NCBI RefSeq assembly: GCF_000372525.1
Contig: NZ_AQUR01000091.1
Location: 62,107-126,106 of the forward strand
DNA length: 64,000 nt
Direction: 5' to 3'
Source: Cupriavidus neocaledonicus
GTDB taxonomy: Bacteria > Pseudomonadota > Gammaproteobacteria > Burkholderiales > Burkholderiaceae
The notes under the pieces are model-generated. The model worked only from the letters and a program-made list of their open reading frames with translations, did no database searches and was not told where the DNA came from. Position numbers and translations under genes: made by a program. Each line of letters starts with the position of its first letter. The first letter of the stretch is position 1. Positions 57,537-64,000 of this stretch are shown piece after piece.

Positions 57537-58499
57537 TCAGGGCACCCACCAATAGCGCGTGATGTGGAAGAACACCGGCGCGGCGAACACCACCGAGTCG
57601 AGCCGGTCGAGCATGCCGCCGTGGCCCTGGATCATGTGGCCCCAGTCCTTGATGCCGCGGTCGCGCTTGATCGCCGACATCACCAGGCCGCCGAGGAAGC
57701 CCATCAGCGCGATCACCAGCGCAATCGCGCCGGCCTGCCACGGCGAAAACGGCGTGATCCACCACAGCGCCGCGCCCAGCGCGGTGGCGCTGGCAACGCC
57801 GCCGACAAAGCCCTCGACGGTCTTCGACGGCGACAGCAACGGCGCGATCTTGCGCTTGCCGCACAGCTTGCCCCACACGTACTGCAGCACGTCGCTGCCC
57901 TGCACCACGATCACCAGGAAGGCGATCAGCAGCAGGTTGCGCCCATCGAAGCCCGGGATCGGCAGCGTCAGCAGCGCCGGCACGTGCGAAATGCAGAACA
58001 CGCACACCATCACCGCCCACTGTACCCCGGCGCAGCGCTCCAGGAAGCGCGTGGTCTCGGACGACAGCGCGGCCAGGATCGGCAGCACCAGGAAGGCATA
58101 GACCGGAATCAGGATCGAGAACATGCCGTACCAGCCGATATAGACCAGCACGTACTGCAGCGGCAGGAACACGAAGAAGGCGGCGACGATGGCGCGATGG
58201 TCGCCGCGCCGCGTGGTGATGATGGTGACGAACTCGCGCAGCGCAAAGAACGACAGCAGGTAGAACAGCACGATCACCGCGGTGCGCCCCAGCGCAAAGG
58301 CCACGCCCATGATGCCGATCATCCACCACCAGGCCGACACGCGCTGTCCCAGGTTGTCGATCACCGCGTGCTGGCCGCCGCCCGCGACGCGCCAGCGCAG
58401 CAGCGCGGTCACGGTGGAAGCCAGCAGCAGTACGCCGAACAGGCCGCCGAACAGCAGCCAGGTCTCGCGGCTCCAGTGCAGGGTGGGCATGGCATTCAT
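57537..58499 (-). CDS. ynbB: CdsA-like phosphatidate cytidylyltransferase (YnbB-like), second copy
   Basis: 320 residues, about eight or nine membrane helices. C-terminal CDS signature SAIKRDRGIKDWGHMIQG followed by HGGMLDRLDSVVFAAPVFF; the middle has LLSPSKTVEGFVGGVASATA, as in CDP-diglyceride synthases. It should make CDP-diacylglycerol from phosphatidic acid and CTP. It is much diverged from the housekeeping CdsA at 22.5 kb. The start overlaps the stop of the PlsC-like gene by 4 bp (ATGA). Last gene of the leftward phospholipid operon; symbol by analogy with E. coli ynbB. Confidence 0.88.
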   Translation of the reverse strand: MNAMPTLHWSRETWLLFGGLFGVLLLASTVTALLRWRVAGGGQHAVIDNLGQRVSAWWWMIGIMGVAFALGRTAVIVLFYLLSFFALREFVTIITTRRGDHRAIVAAFFVFLPLQYVLVYIGWYGMFSILIPVYAFLVLPILAALSSETTRFLERCAGVQWAVMVCVFCISHVPALLTLPIPGFDGRNLLLIAFLVIVVQGSDVLQYVWGKLCGKRKIAPLLSPSKTVEGFVGGVASATALGAALWWITPFSPWQAGAIALVIALMGFLGGLVMSAIKRDRGIKDWGHMIQGHGGMLDRLDSVVFAAPVFFHITRYWWVP

Positions 58500-59122
58500 T
58501 CCAGTTCGGGGGCCAGCGCGAGCAGGCCGTCGCGGCAGCGCGCAAGGAACGCTTCCTTGCTGTCGTCGGCGGCCAGCCGCAGCGGCTGGCCGAAGGTCAC
58601 GGTGCACAGCAGCGGCACCGGCACCACTTCGCCCTTGGGCATCACGCGGTTCAGGTTGTCGATCCACACCGGCACGAACTCGACCTCGGGGCAGGCCCGC
58701 GCCAGGTGGTAGATGCCGCTCTTGAACGGCAGCAGGCGCGCGTCGGTGGTGTTGCGCGTGCCTTCGGGAAACAGGATCAGCGAATCGCCCGCCGCCAGCC
58801 CGGCCTGCATCAGCGCCACCGGGTCGCTGCCGGGTTCGCTGCGGGTGCGGTCGATCAGCAGCGCGCGGAACACGTCGCGGCCGATAAAGCGGCGCAGCGG
58901 CGATGTCTGCCAGTAATCCGCGCCCGCCACCGGCCGCGTCACCGTGCGCAGCTCGGGCGGCAGGCAGCCCCAGATCAGCACGAAATCGCCGTGGCTGCTG
59001 TGGTTGGCAAAGTAGACGCGCTGCACCGCGGCCGGGATGCAGCCCTGCCAGTTGGCGCGCATGCCCGTGAGCAGCCGGGCGAAGACGATGATCGCGCGCG
59101 CGGTCGCGCGGGCAAGCCACAT
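58496..59122 (-). CDS. PlsC-like 1-acylglycerol-3-phosphate acyltransferase
   Basis: 208 residues. Acyltransferase motif I NHSSHGD (His41-x4-Asp46) and motif III FPEGTR (residues 118-123), with a hydrophobic N-terminus (RAIIVFARLLTG). Such enzymes add an acyl chain to lysophosphatidic acid, or to other lyso-lipids, at the inner membrane. The E. coli ynbABCD locus has no such gene, so this is an extra component here. It follows the small membrane-protein gene by six bases and overlaps the CdsA-like gene by four, so its product probably feeds it directly. Confidence 0.87.
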   Translation of the reverse strand: MWLARATARAIIVFARLLTGMRANWQGCIPAAVQRVYFANHSSHGDFVLIWGCLPPELRTVTRPVAGADYWQTSPLRRFIGRDVFRALLIDRTRSEPGSDPVALMQAGLAAGDSLILFPEGTRNTTDARLLPFKSGIYHLARACPEVEFVPVWIDNLNRVMPKGEVVPVPLLCTVTFGQPLRLAADDSKEAFLARCRDGLLALAPELE

Positions 59123-59128
59123 GTTTGG

Positions 59129-59584
59129 TTACCTCAGCATCAGCGATAGCAAGGCCAGCAGCAGCTGGCACACGGTCAGTGCGGCGCTGGCGCGCACCAG
59201 GCGCAGCGCGCCGCGGGCGCGCTCGGCCAGGGGGCGTGCGGCGCGCGCCGCGGGCATCCAGCCCAGTTCGAGCAGCGCGGCATCGAGCCTGGCCAGCCCG
59301 GGCTGGTCCGGCGCGCCGGCCGCGAGCGCAGCGAACAGGCGCTGGTCGATGGCGACGCGCAGCAGCAGCCACAGCTGCGGCAGCGCCAGCAGCAGCGCCA
59401 GCGCCGCCGGCCAGCGCGACATCGCGGTGTCCGCCCCTGGCCAGGCCGCCAGCATGGCGAACGCCAGTCCGGCCGCGCCGATCCACGCGGCCCCTGACAG
59501 CGCGCCCGTCACCGCGTGCGCAATCCACGCATCGGTGCAGCGCGCGAAGTCAGCATCCATGGCAGCGTCCCGGTCAGCCGCCAT
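59129..59584 (-). CDS. Small integral membrane protein of the phospholipid operon, unknown function
   Basis: 151 residues with hydrophobic segments at about 27-50, 55-77 and 130-150 (ALSGAAWIGAAGLAFAMLAA, WPAALALLLALPQLWLLLRV, ALTVCQLLLALLSLML). I recognise no family motif; LARLDAALLELGWMPAARA lies in the loop. The start MAADRDAA overlaps the end of the PAP2/DSP gene by 11 bp. Its fixed place within a tightly packed lipid operon suggests an accessory or scaffolding role. An in-frame upstream ATG (59638) lies deep in the previous gene. Confidence 0.75.
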   Translation of the reverse strand: MAADRDAAMDADFARCTDAWIAHAVTGALSGAAWIGAAGLAFAMLAAWPGADTAMSRWPAALALLLALPQLWLLLRVAIDQRLFAALAAGAPDQPGLARLDAALLELGWMPAARAARPLAERARGALRLVRASAALTVCQLLLALLSLMLR

Positions 59585-60950
59585 CGGCAGGCCCCTGGGT
59601 GTCAGCACGGTCGAGGCAACGCTGCAGCGCCTCCGCATGTTCTGGCCCGAGCACCACGGCGGGCCGGTGCTGGCGCAGCGCCGCCAGCGCGGCGCCGGCG
59701 TCGCGCAGGCCCTGCCGCCGCGCCAGCCAGGCTGCCGCGACCAGCGCGCTGCGCGAATAGCCCAGCGCGCAGCTGACCAGCACGCGGCGGCCCTGCCGCT
59801 GCCAGGCGTCGAGCTGCGCCACCGCCTGCGCGAGCTGCTGCGGGGTCGGCACGGTCAGGTCCAGCACGGGTATGCAGCGATAGGCCAGGCCGGGCGCCGC
59901 GGCCGCGCGCGGCAGCTCGGCGCTGAGGTCAAGCACGGCATCCGCGCCGAGCGTGCGCAGCTCGGACGTTATCGGGAAGCGGCCCACCCAGACGCCCGGC
60001 GCGATCGCGCTGGCCTGCGGCGCGCGCCGCGTCCACCAGCGTGAATTGAGGAAGGCGCCCAGCAGGTAAGGCGCCAGCACCCAGCACGCGCCCGGTGCCA
60101 TGGTGCCGTCGCTGTCCTTCTGGAACCACGCCGGCGCCGCCAGCGCGTAGATGCGCGCCACGCAGGCCAGCGCCAGCGCGGCCCACAGCAGCAGGAACGC
60201 CAGCGTCACCGATGCGCCCAGCGCCAGCACCGCGCACAGCAGCGCCACCAGCGCGCCCACGACATAGCGGCGCGACAGCTGCCGCGTGCGCGCTCCGGGC
60301 ACGCCGGCCGCGGCTGCGGGCAGCTGCATCGGCAGCAGGTAAACGCACAGCCAGCCCACCAGCGCGCCGGTGGGCACGTCGATCAGGTGATGCTGCCAGG
60401 TGGTCAGCACCGACACCCCGATCAGCGCAAACCAGCCGTGCAGCAGCCAGCGCCAGCCGCCGCGCAGGTGCGCCGCGAAGGCGACCCACAGGATCACCAG
60501 CAGGCTGATATGCAGCGACGGCGCCTGGTTGAACGGCAGGTCGAAGCCGCCCAGCAGCGTGAACAGCTGGCCCGGCAGGCCGTCGGCAGCGGGCCGCGCA
60601 AAGCTGAAGCGCAGCGGGAAGGCGATAAAGCACGCGACCGACACCAGCTGCGCCAGCACCAGCCGCTTCACGTGCGTCAGCAGCGCCGCGCGGCTACGCC
60701 ACAGGAAGAACGAGATGCCGTACAGCAGGTCGATCGACCAGTACGGCACGATGGTCCAGGGCAGGAACGGAATGCCCCGCTCCCATTCAAAGTAGAACGA
60801 CGGCACCTCGGCGCGCTGGCTCGCCAGCCAGTTGGCGAAGCCATAGCTGGAGAAGAAGAACGCGCCGGCCAGCGCCAGCAGCAGGCACGCCAGGCCCCAG
60901 GGCCGGCGCGGGCGTGCGGCGGCGCCGGCCTGGGTCGGCACCGTGCTCAT
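59574..60950 (-). CDS. ynbD: PAP2 / dual-specificity phosphatase fusion protein (YnbD-like)
   Basis: 458 residues. N-terminal two-thirds is a multi-helix membrane region resembling PAP2 lipid phosphatases: APSLHIS (His147) and TWQHHLIDVPTG (His187, Asp191). The C-terminal ~130 residues are a cytosolic dual-specificity phosphatase-type domain with the CX5R loop CALGYSR (Cys394, Arg400); the residue before Cys is Ser, not the usual His. Such DSP domains include the phosphatidylglycerophosphatase PTPMT1, so dephosphorylating a lipid phosphate is a reasonable guess. ATGA overlap with the upstream hydrolase-methyltransferase gene. Confidence 0.88.
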   Translation of the reverse strand: MSTVPTQAGAAARPRRPWGLACLLLALAGAFFFSSYGFANWLASQRAEVPSFYFEWERGIPFLPWTIVPYWSIDLLYGISFFLWRSRAALLTHVKRLVLAQLVSVACFIAFPLRFSFARPAADGLPGQLFTLLGGFDLPFNQAPSLHISLLVILWVAFAAHLRGGWRWLLHGWFALIGVSVLTTWQHHLIDVPTGALVGWLCVYLLPMQLPAAAAGVPGARTRQLSRRYVVGALVALLCAVLALGASVTLAFLLLWAALALACVARIYALAAPAWFQKDSDGTMAPGACWVLAPYLLGAFLNSRWWTRRAPQASAIAPGVWVGRFPITSELRTLGADAVLDLSAELPRAAAAPGLAYRCIPVLDLTVPTPQQLAQAVAQLDAWQRQGRRVLVSCALGYSRSALVAAAWLARRQGLRDAGAALAALRQHRPAVVLGPEHAEALQRCLDRADTQGPADGG

Positions 60951-62716
60951 GCGCCGCGCCTGCGCGCCAGGCTGACGGTGAAGATTCCCCACGGGTCGAT
61001 GCGCTGCGTGACCTTGTCGAAGCCGGCGGCCCGCACCAGTTCGTCCATTTCGGCCTGCGAGCGGCGCCGCATCACCCAGGCGGCGCCGGCGCGATGGCTG
61101 GTCAGCGCGCGCGCGATGAATTCCAGCTGCGGATGCCAGGGCTGGCCGGTGTAGACCAGGTAGCCGCCCGGCGGCACCGCGCGCGCCAGCCCGTCGAGCG
61201 AGCGCCGCACCATGGCGTTGTCGGGGAACAGTTCGTACAGGCCGGATACCACCGCCAGCGTCGGCGCCGGCGCCAGCGCGGCCAGGCTGTCGCCGTCGAA
61301 GGCATCGCCCTGTTCGAAGCGGGCCACGTCCTGCAGGCCCTTGGCGGCAATCAGCGCGCGGCCCTGCTCCACGTTCAGCGCGCTGTAGTCGCGCAGCAGG
61401 ATCGACTCGACCGCGCCCGCGCCCCCCTCCAGCGCGCCCAGTGCTTCCAGCACGTAGCGGCCATGGCCGGCGGCGATATCGACCATGCGCACCGGCGTGC
61501 CGGCCGCGCGCAGGCGCAGCACCGCCTCGGCAATCAGCGCCTCGGCGTGGACCTTGCGCTGGCGGATGCCGCGCCAGCCGATCGCGTCCAGGTACTGCCG
61601 GTCGGCCAGCCGGCCCAGCGCGCCGCGCCCGGACGGCGTGTCGCGGTAAACGTAGTCGAGCGTCGAGCCCGAGTCGAAGCCGGTCTGATGGCCGAGCCGC
61701 ACCCCGTCCGACAGCATCCCGCCCAGCTTCAGGTTGGCCCGCGCCGCGCGCCAGTACCAGGCGGCCAGCGCGCCCGGCGCCGACGCCAAGCGGTCCGCCT
61801 CCTCGCGGAACGGGCCGATCTGGTCGGCGTCGAGCAGCGAGCGCGGCGCCGACGGCGTGTCGAATTCACGCAGGATAAAGCGGCGCGCGGCATCGACCGC
61901 CTGCTTGCGGTCGCGCTCGCCGAGGGTGTCGTGGTAGAAGCCGTCCAGCACGATGCGTTCCTTGGTGCGCGAGCCCAGGCGCTCGTAGAAGCGGTCCTGC
62001 GGGCCGCGGTGCACGACCCAGTCGGCGCCCGAGATCAGCAGCTGCGTCGGCACCGTGATCGCTGCGGCATCGGCGACGATGCGCTCGGCGGTCTGGTACA
62101 GGTCGAGCAGGATATTGACCGCGATCGGGCGCGTGATCAGCGGATCGCTGTCATAGCTGGCGATGCGCCCGGGATCGTGGGTCAGGAACTTGGCCTTGAC
62201 GTAGCTGTTGACGAAGAACTTGCCGCGCAGGCGCTGCATCAGCTTCAGCCCCGGCCGCGCGAACGGCACGTACAGCTTGACCTTGAACGCCGGCGACGCC
62301 AGCACCAGCGCGCGGATCGGCGGCGCGTAGTCGTGCACCCAGGTCGCGGCCAGCACCGCGCCGACGCTCTGCGCGATCACCGCGGTGCGTTCCAGCGGGA
62401 TGCCGTGGACCTCGGCGATATGCGCGGTGAAGGTCTGGATATCGCGAACGGAATCGGCCAGGCTGGGGCTGTAGCCGCGCTCGCCGGGCGAATTGCCATG
62501 GCCGCGCGCGTCCCAGGCGAAGATGTCGTGTCCGGGCAGGTTGAGCTCGTCGGCCAGGTGGGCGACCCGGCCGGAATGCTCGTGGCCACGGTGGAACAGC
62601 AGCACGGCGCCGCGCGCCGGGGCCTCGACCGCGGGCCAGTGGCGATAGAACAGCGCCTGGCCGTCGTGGGTCTCGAATTGCCGCTGCAGCGGCTGGCGGG
62701 AAGACGGTCGGTCCAT
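60947..62716 (-). CDS. ynbC: Alpha/beta-hydrolase fused to class I SAM methyltransferase (YnbC-like)
   Basis: 589 residues. N-terminal alpha/beta hydrolase of monoglyceride-lipase type: AVLLFHRGHEHSGRVAHLAD, AWDARGHGNSPG, nucleophile Ser117 in IAQSVGAV (Ala instead of the first Gly), acid in ISGADWVVHR and His in LDGFYHDTLGE. The C-terminal ~280 residues carry a SAM-binding motif MVDIAAGHGRYVLEALG and late motif VPPGGYLVYTGQPWHPQ. It may hydrolyse and methylate a lipid head group or acyl chain. Start MDRPSSR follows the CDP-alcohol transferase stop by four bases. Confidence 0.88.
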   Translation of the reverse strand: MDRPSSRQPLQRQFETHDGQALFYRHWPAVEAPARGAVLLFHRGHEHSGRVAHLADELNLPGHDIFAWDARGHGNSPGERGYSPSLADSVRDIQTFTAHIAEVHGIPLERTAVIAQSVGAVLAATWVHDYAPPIRALVLASPAFKVKLYVPFARPGLKLMQRLRGKFFVNSYVKAKFLTHDPGRIASYDSDPLITRPIAVNILLDLYQTAERIVADAAAITVPTQLLISGADWVVHRGPQDRFYERLGSRTKERIVLDGFYHDTLGERDRKQAVDAARRFILREFDTPSAPRSLLDADQIGPFREEADRLASAPGALAAWYWRAARANLKLGGMLSDGVRLGHQTGFDSGSTLDYVYRDTPSGRGALGRLADRQYLDAIGWRGIRQRKVHAEALIAEAVLRLRAAGTPVRMVDIAAGHGRYVLEALGALEGGAGAVESILLRDYSALNVEQGRALIAAKGLQDVARFEQGDAFDGDSLAALAPAPTLAVVSGLYELFPDNAMVRRSLDGLARAVPPGGYLVYTGQPWHPQLEFIARALTSHRAGAAWVMRRRSQAEMDELVRAAGFDKVTQRIDPWGIFTVSLARRRGA

Positions 62717-62720
62717 CGCA

Positions 62721-63347
62721 CTACTCCGCAAGGCGGGAGTGGGCCTCGGCAATGCCGCGGCGCACCCGGTTGGCCATCGTAAACAGCGACAACAGCGACA
62801 GCAGCAGCCACAGCCAGCTGGCGGCCGCGCCGAAGCCCAGCCCCAGGCCGGCCCACAGCGCGATCGCGCCGAGCGCGAAGGCGCGGTCGCTCTTGCCGAG
62901 CGGGCCGTCGTAGCGCCGGCTGGCGCCGGCCAGCGGCCCGATCAGCCCGGCGGCCTCGACCAGCAGCGCCAGCAGCGCGAAGGTACCCACCTGCCCCAGG
63001 CTGAAATCGGGCAGCGCGGCCAGCGGCAGGATCAGCGCCAGGTCCGACACCATGTCGCCGAGCTCGTTCAGGTAGGCGCCCAGCACGCTTTGCTGGCCAT
63101 GCTCGCGCGCCAGCATGCCGTCGATGGCATTGAGCGCCATACGCCCGAACAACCACAGCGGAAACAGCAGGAACAGCGCCGGGGTCTCGGCCACCAGCAT
63201 GCCCAGCGTGGCCAGCACGCCGACCGCGAGCGATCCGGCGGCGGCGGCCAGCGTGACCTGGTTGGCGGTCACGCCGCGCTGCGCCAGGTCTTGCACCACG
63301 GGGCGCAGCCAGGCCTGGAACCTGGGTTTCAGTTCGTAGAGCGTCAT
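62721..63347 (-). CDS. ynbA: CDP-alcohol phosphatidyltransferase (YnbA-like)
   Basis: 208 residues, about six membrane helices. The CDP-alcohol transferase motif is recognisable but altered: NAIDGMLAR-x8-G-AYL-N-ELG-D; the first and third usual aspartates are Asn73 and Asn94, while Asp76 and Asp98 are kept. It would transfer a phosphatidyl group from CDP-diacylglycerol to an unknown alcohol or polyol. GGGAGG lies eight bases before ATG; upstream frame extensions are Arg/Gln-rich and unlike protein. First gene of the operon. It is not pgsA, pssA or cls-like. Confidence 0.87.
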   Translation of the reverse strand: MTLYELKPRFQAWLRPVVQDLAQRGVTANQVTLAAAAGSLAVGVLATLGMLVAETPALFLLFPLWLFGRMALNAIDGMLAREHGQQSVLGAYLNELGDMVSDLALILPLAALPDFSLGQVGTFALLALLVEAAGLIGPLAGASRRYDGPLGKSDRAFALGAIALWAGLGLGFGAAASWLWLLLSLLSLFTMANRVRRGIAEAHSRLAE

Positions 63348-63505
63348 CGCGCCGGCCTCCCTGCCGAGCAGATGCCGGAAGCGCGCCGCGCGGCGGCCGT
63401 TTCCGTCTTGTTCTTGGTGTTGGTCTGGCTCCTGGCCCCGACGCGGCACGCCTCGGCCAGGGCATGGCGGCAGTGCCTGGCTCGGCACTCTACCGCCAAG
63501 CCCGG

Positions 63506-63534
63506 ACAATACCAGATGATGCCTGCGGCCTGAA
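63506..63534 (-). promoter_or_regulatory. Candidate promoter of the ynb-like phospholipid operon
   Basis: On the minus strand: TTCAGG (63534-63529), 17-bp spacer, TATTGT (63511-63506), preceded by TGG as an extended -10. It lies about 159 bp upstream of the CDP-alcohol transferase start, in the spacer after the DUF2817 gene. Confidence 0.45.
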
Positions 63535-63543
63535 CCCCACTCG

Positions 63544-64000
63544 CTAGGCCGATGCGATCGTGCTGCGCACGGCGTCGCTCACCTGCGCCACCACGCCGTC
63601 GCGCCAGTCGTCGGCATCGCCGTAGAAGGCGCGCCACATCGCCTGGCGCACCAGCGCGCGCTGGTTCTCGTCGGCCTCGGGATGCCGGTGCAGCCAGTGG
63701 TCGCCGCGCAGGGCGTCGAGCACCTCGCCCACCGGCAGCGTGCCGAACTCGAGCGCGATGCCGGCGTAGTCCACCGCCGGCAGGGTCTGCGGCACGGCGT
63801 GCCAGGCCAGCCCGGTCAGGTTGGCCGAGGTCGACGAGCCATCGTAGATCGAGGTCACGCGCTCGCCCCAGATCGCGCGCGTGCGCGTGATCGATTCGGG
63901 CGTGTCCGGGCCCATGTGGATGGGCTCGCCGTAGCCCCACGGGCCCAGGCCGGTATGGACGTCGATCCAGCGCAGCGCCGCGCGCCCGGCGCCGAAGCGC
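63544..64000 (-). CDS. DUF2817 / M14-like zinc peptidase, C-terminal part, cut by window edge
   Basis: The last 151 codons of a gene running leftward from beyond the window. WIDVHTGLGPWGYGEPIHMG is the conserved metal/active-site region of DUF2817 (succinylglutamate-desuccinylase/M14-like) proteins, and YAGIALEFGTLPVGEVLDAL supplies the conserved active-site Glu. Family members are predicted amidohydrolases or carboxypeptidases with unknown substrates. The reading frame is open to the window edge, so an internal ATG (63915) is not the start. 196 bp separate it from the ynb-like operon. Confidence 0.85.
   Translation of the reverse strand, partial: RFGAGRAALRWIDVHTGLGPWGYGEPIHMGPDTPESITRTRAIWGERVTSIYDGSSTSANLTGLAWHAVPQTLPAVDYAGIALEFGTLPVGEVLDALRGDHWLHRHPEADENQRALVRQAMWRAFYGDADDWRDGVVAQVSDAVRSTIASA

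Noticed and set aside
57537..59528. One 663-codon fused frame joining the PlsC region to the CdsA-like gene
   Set aside because: Only the part from 58499 looks like protein. The upstream part is an out-of-frame reading of the PlsC-like gene, which has its own clear frame and motifs.

Overview
The window is a gene-dense, GC-rich piece of a betaproteobacterial chromosome. Its content and order (smc-zipA-ligA; rpsB-tsf-pyrH-frr-uppS-cdsA-dxr-rseP-bamA-skp-lpxD-fabZ-lpxA-lpxB-rnhB; dapC-dapD-dapE-prmB; ratA/ratB-smpB) point to Burkholderiales, most likely the Cupriavidus/Ralstonia group. That placement is inferred from gene order, protein sequence and base composition, not from a database comparison. 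About 95% is coding and most of the window is housekeeping. I saw no insertion sequence, prophage, integrase or CRISPR array.

Layout. 1-7.7 kb: the 5' part of guaA, a four-helix membrane protein that overlaps it, guaB, a DMT permease, a DUF4124 protein, ratB/ratA, smpB, and a QmcA/NfeD membrane pair. 7.9-11.5 kb: phosphoenolpyruvate synthase (ppsA) and its divergent regulatory kinase (ppsR). 11.5-27.8 kb: a long leftward cell-envelope and translation block. It runs rpsB-tsf, then pyrH-frr-uppS-cdsA-dxr-rseP-bamA-skp-lpxD-fabZ-lpxA-lpxB-rnhB-trmH-like, and covers ribosome assembly, UMP supply, isoprenoid and phospholipid precursors, outer-membrane protein assembly and lipid A. It ends at a terminator shared with ppsR. 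28.2-33.3 kb: map, glnD and an rluB-type pseudouridine synthase with a repetitive arginine-rich N-terminus. 33.5-41.1 kb: smc-zipA-ligA-def, leftward. 41.5-43.4 kb: a diiron ferritin-like protein and a second DMT permease. 43.5-48.8 kb: the succinylase lysine/diaminopimelate genes dapC, dapD, (small coiled-coil membrane protein), ArsC-like, dapE, prmB.

48.9-57.5 kb is accessory: an MFS transporter, two orphan Bug/TctC-type binding proteins, an acyl-CoA ligase, a family III CoA-transferase, a quinone-oxidoreductase-like enzyme and a LysR regulator. It looks like an organic-acid uptake and activation locus, and a tRNA-Val(GAC) gene sits inside it.

57.5-63.35 kb is the most interesting part: a tightly coupled six-gene operon resembling an expanded E. 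coli ynbABCD. It encodes a CDP-alcohol phosphatidyltransferase with altered motif residues, a hydrolase-methyltransferase fusion, a PAP2/dual-specificity phosphatase fusion, a small membrane protein, a PlsC-like acyltransferase and a second CdsA-like CDP-diglyceride synthase. Together these could form a complete pathway to an uncharacterised, possibly methylated, phospholipid. A truncated DUF2817 peptidase-like gene ends the window.

Non-coding signals include sigma70-like promoters (tRNA-Val, ppsR, rpsB, pyrH and others), hairpin terminators, three copies of a REP-like CCCTCTCCCGC palindrome placed downstream of genes, and an unusual pyrH leader with three 14-bp tandem repeats and an 11-bp perfect hairpin.
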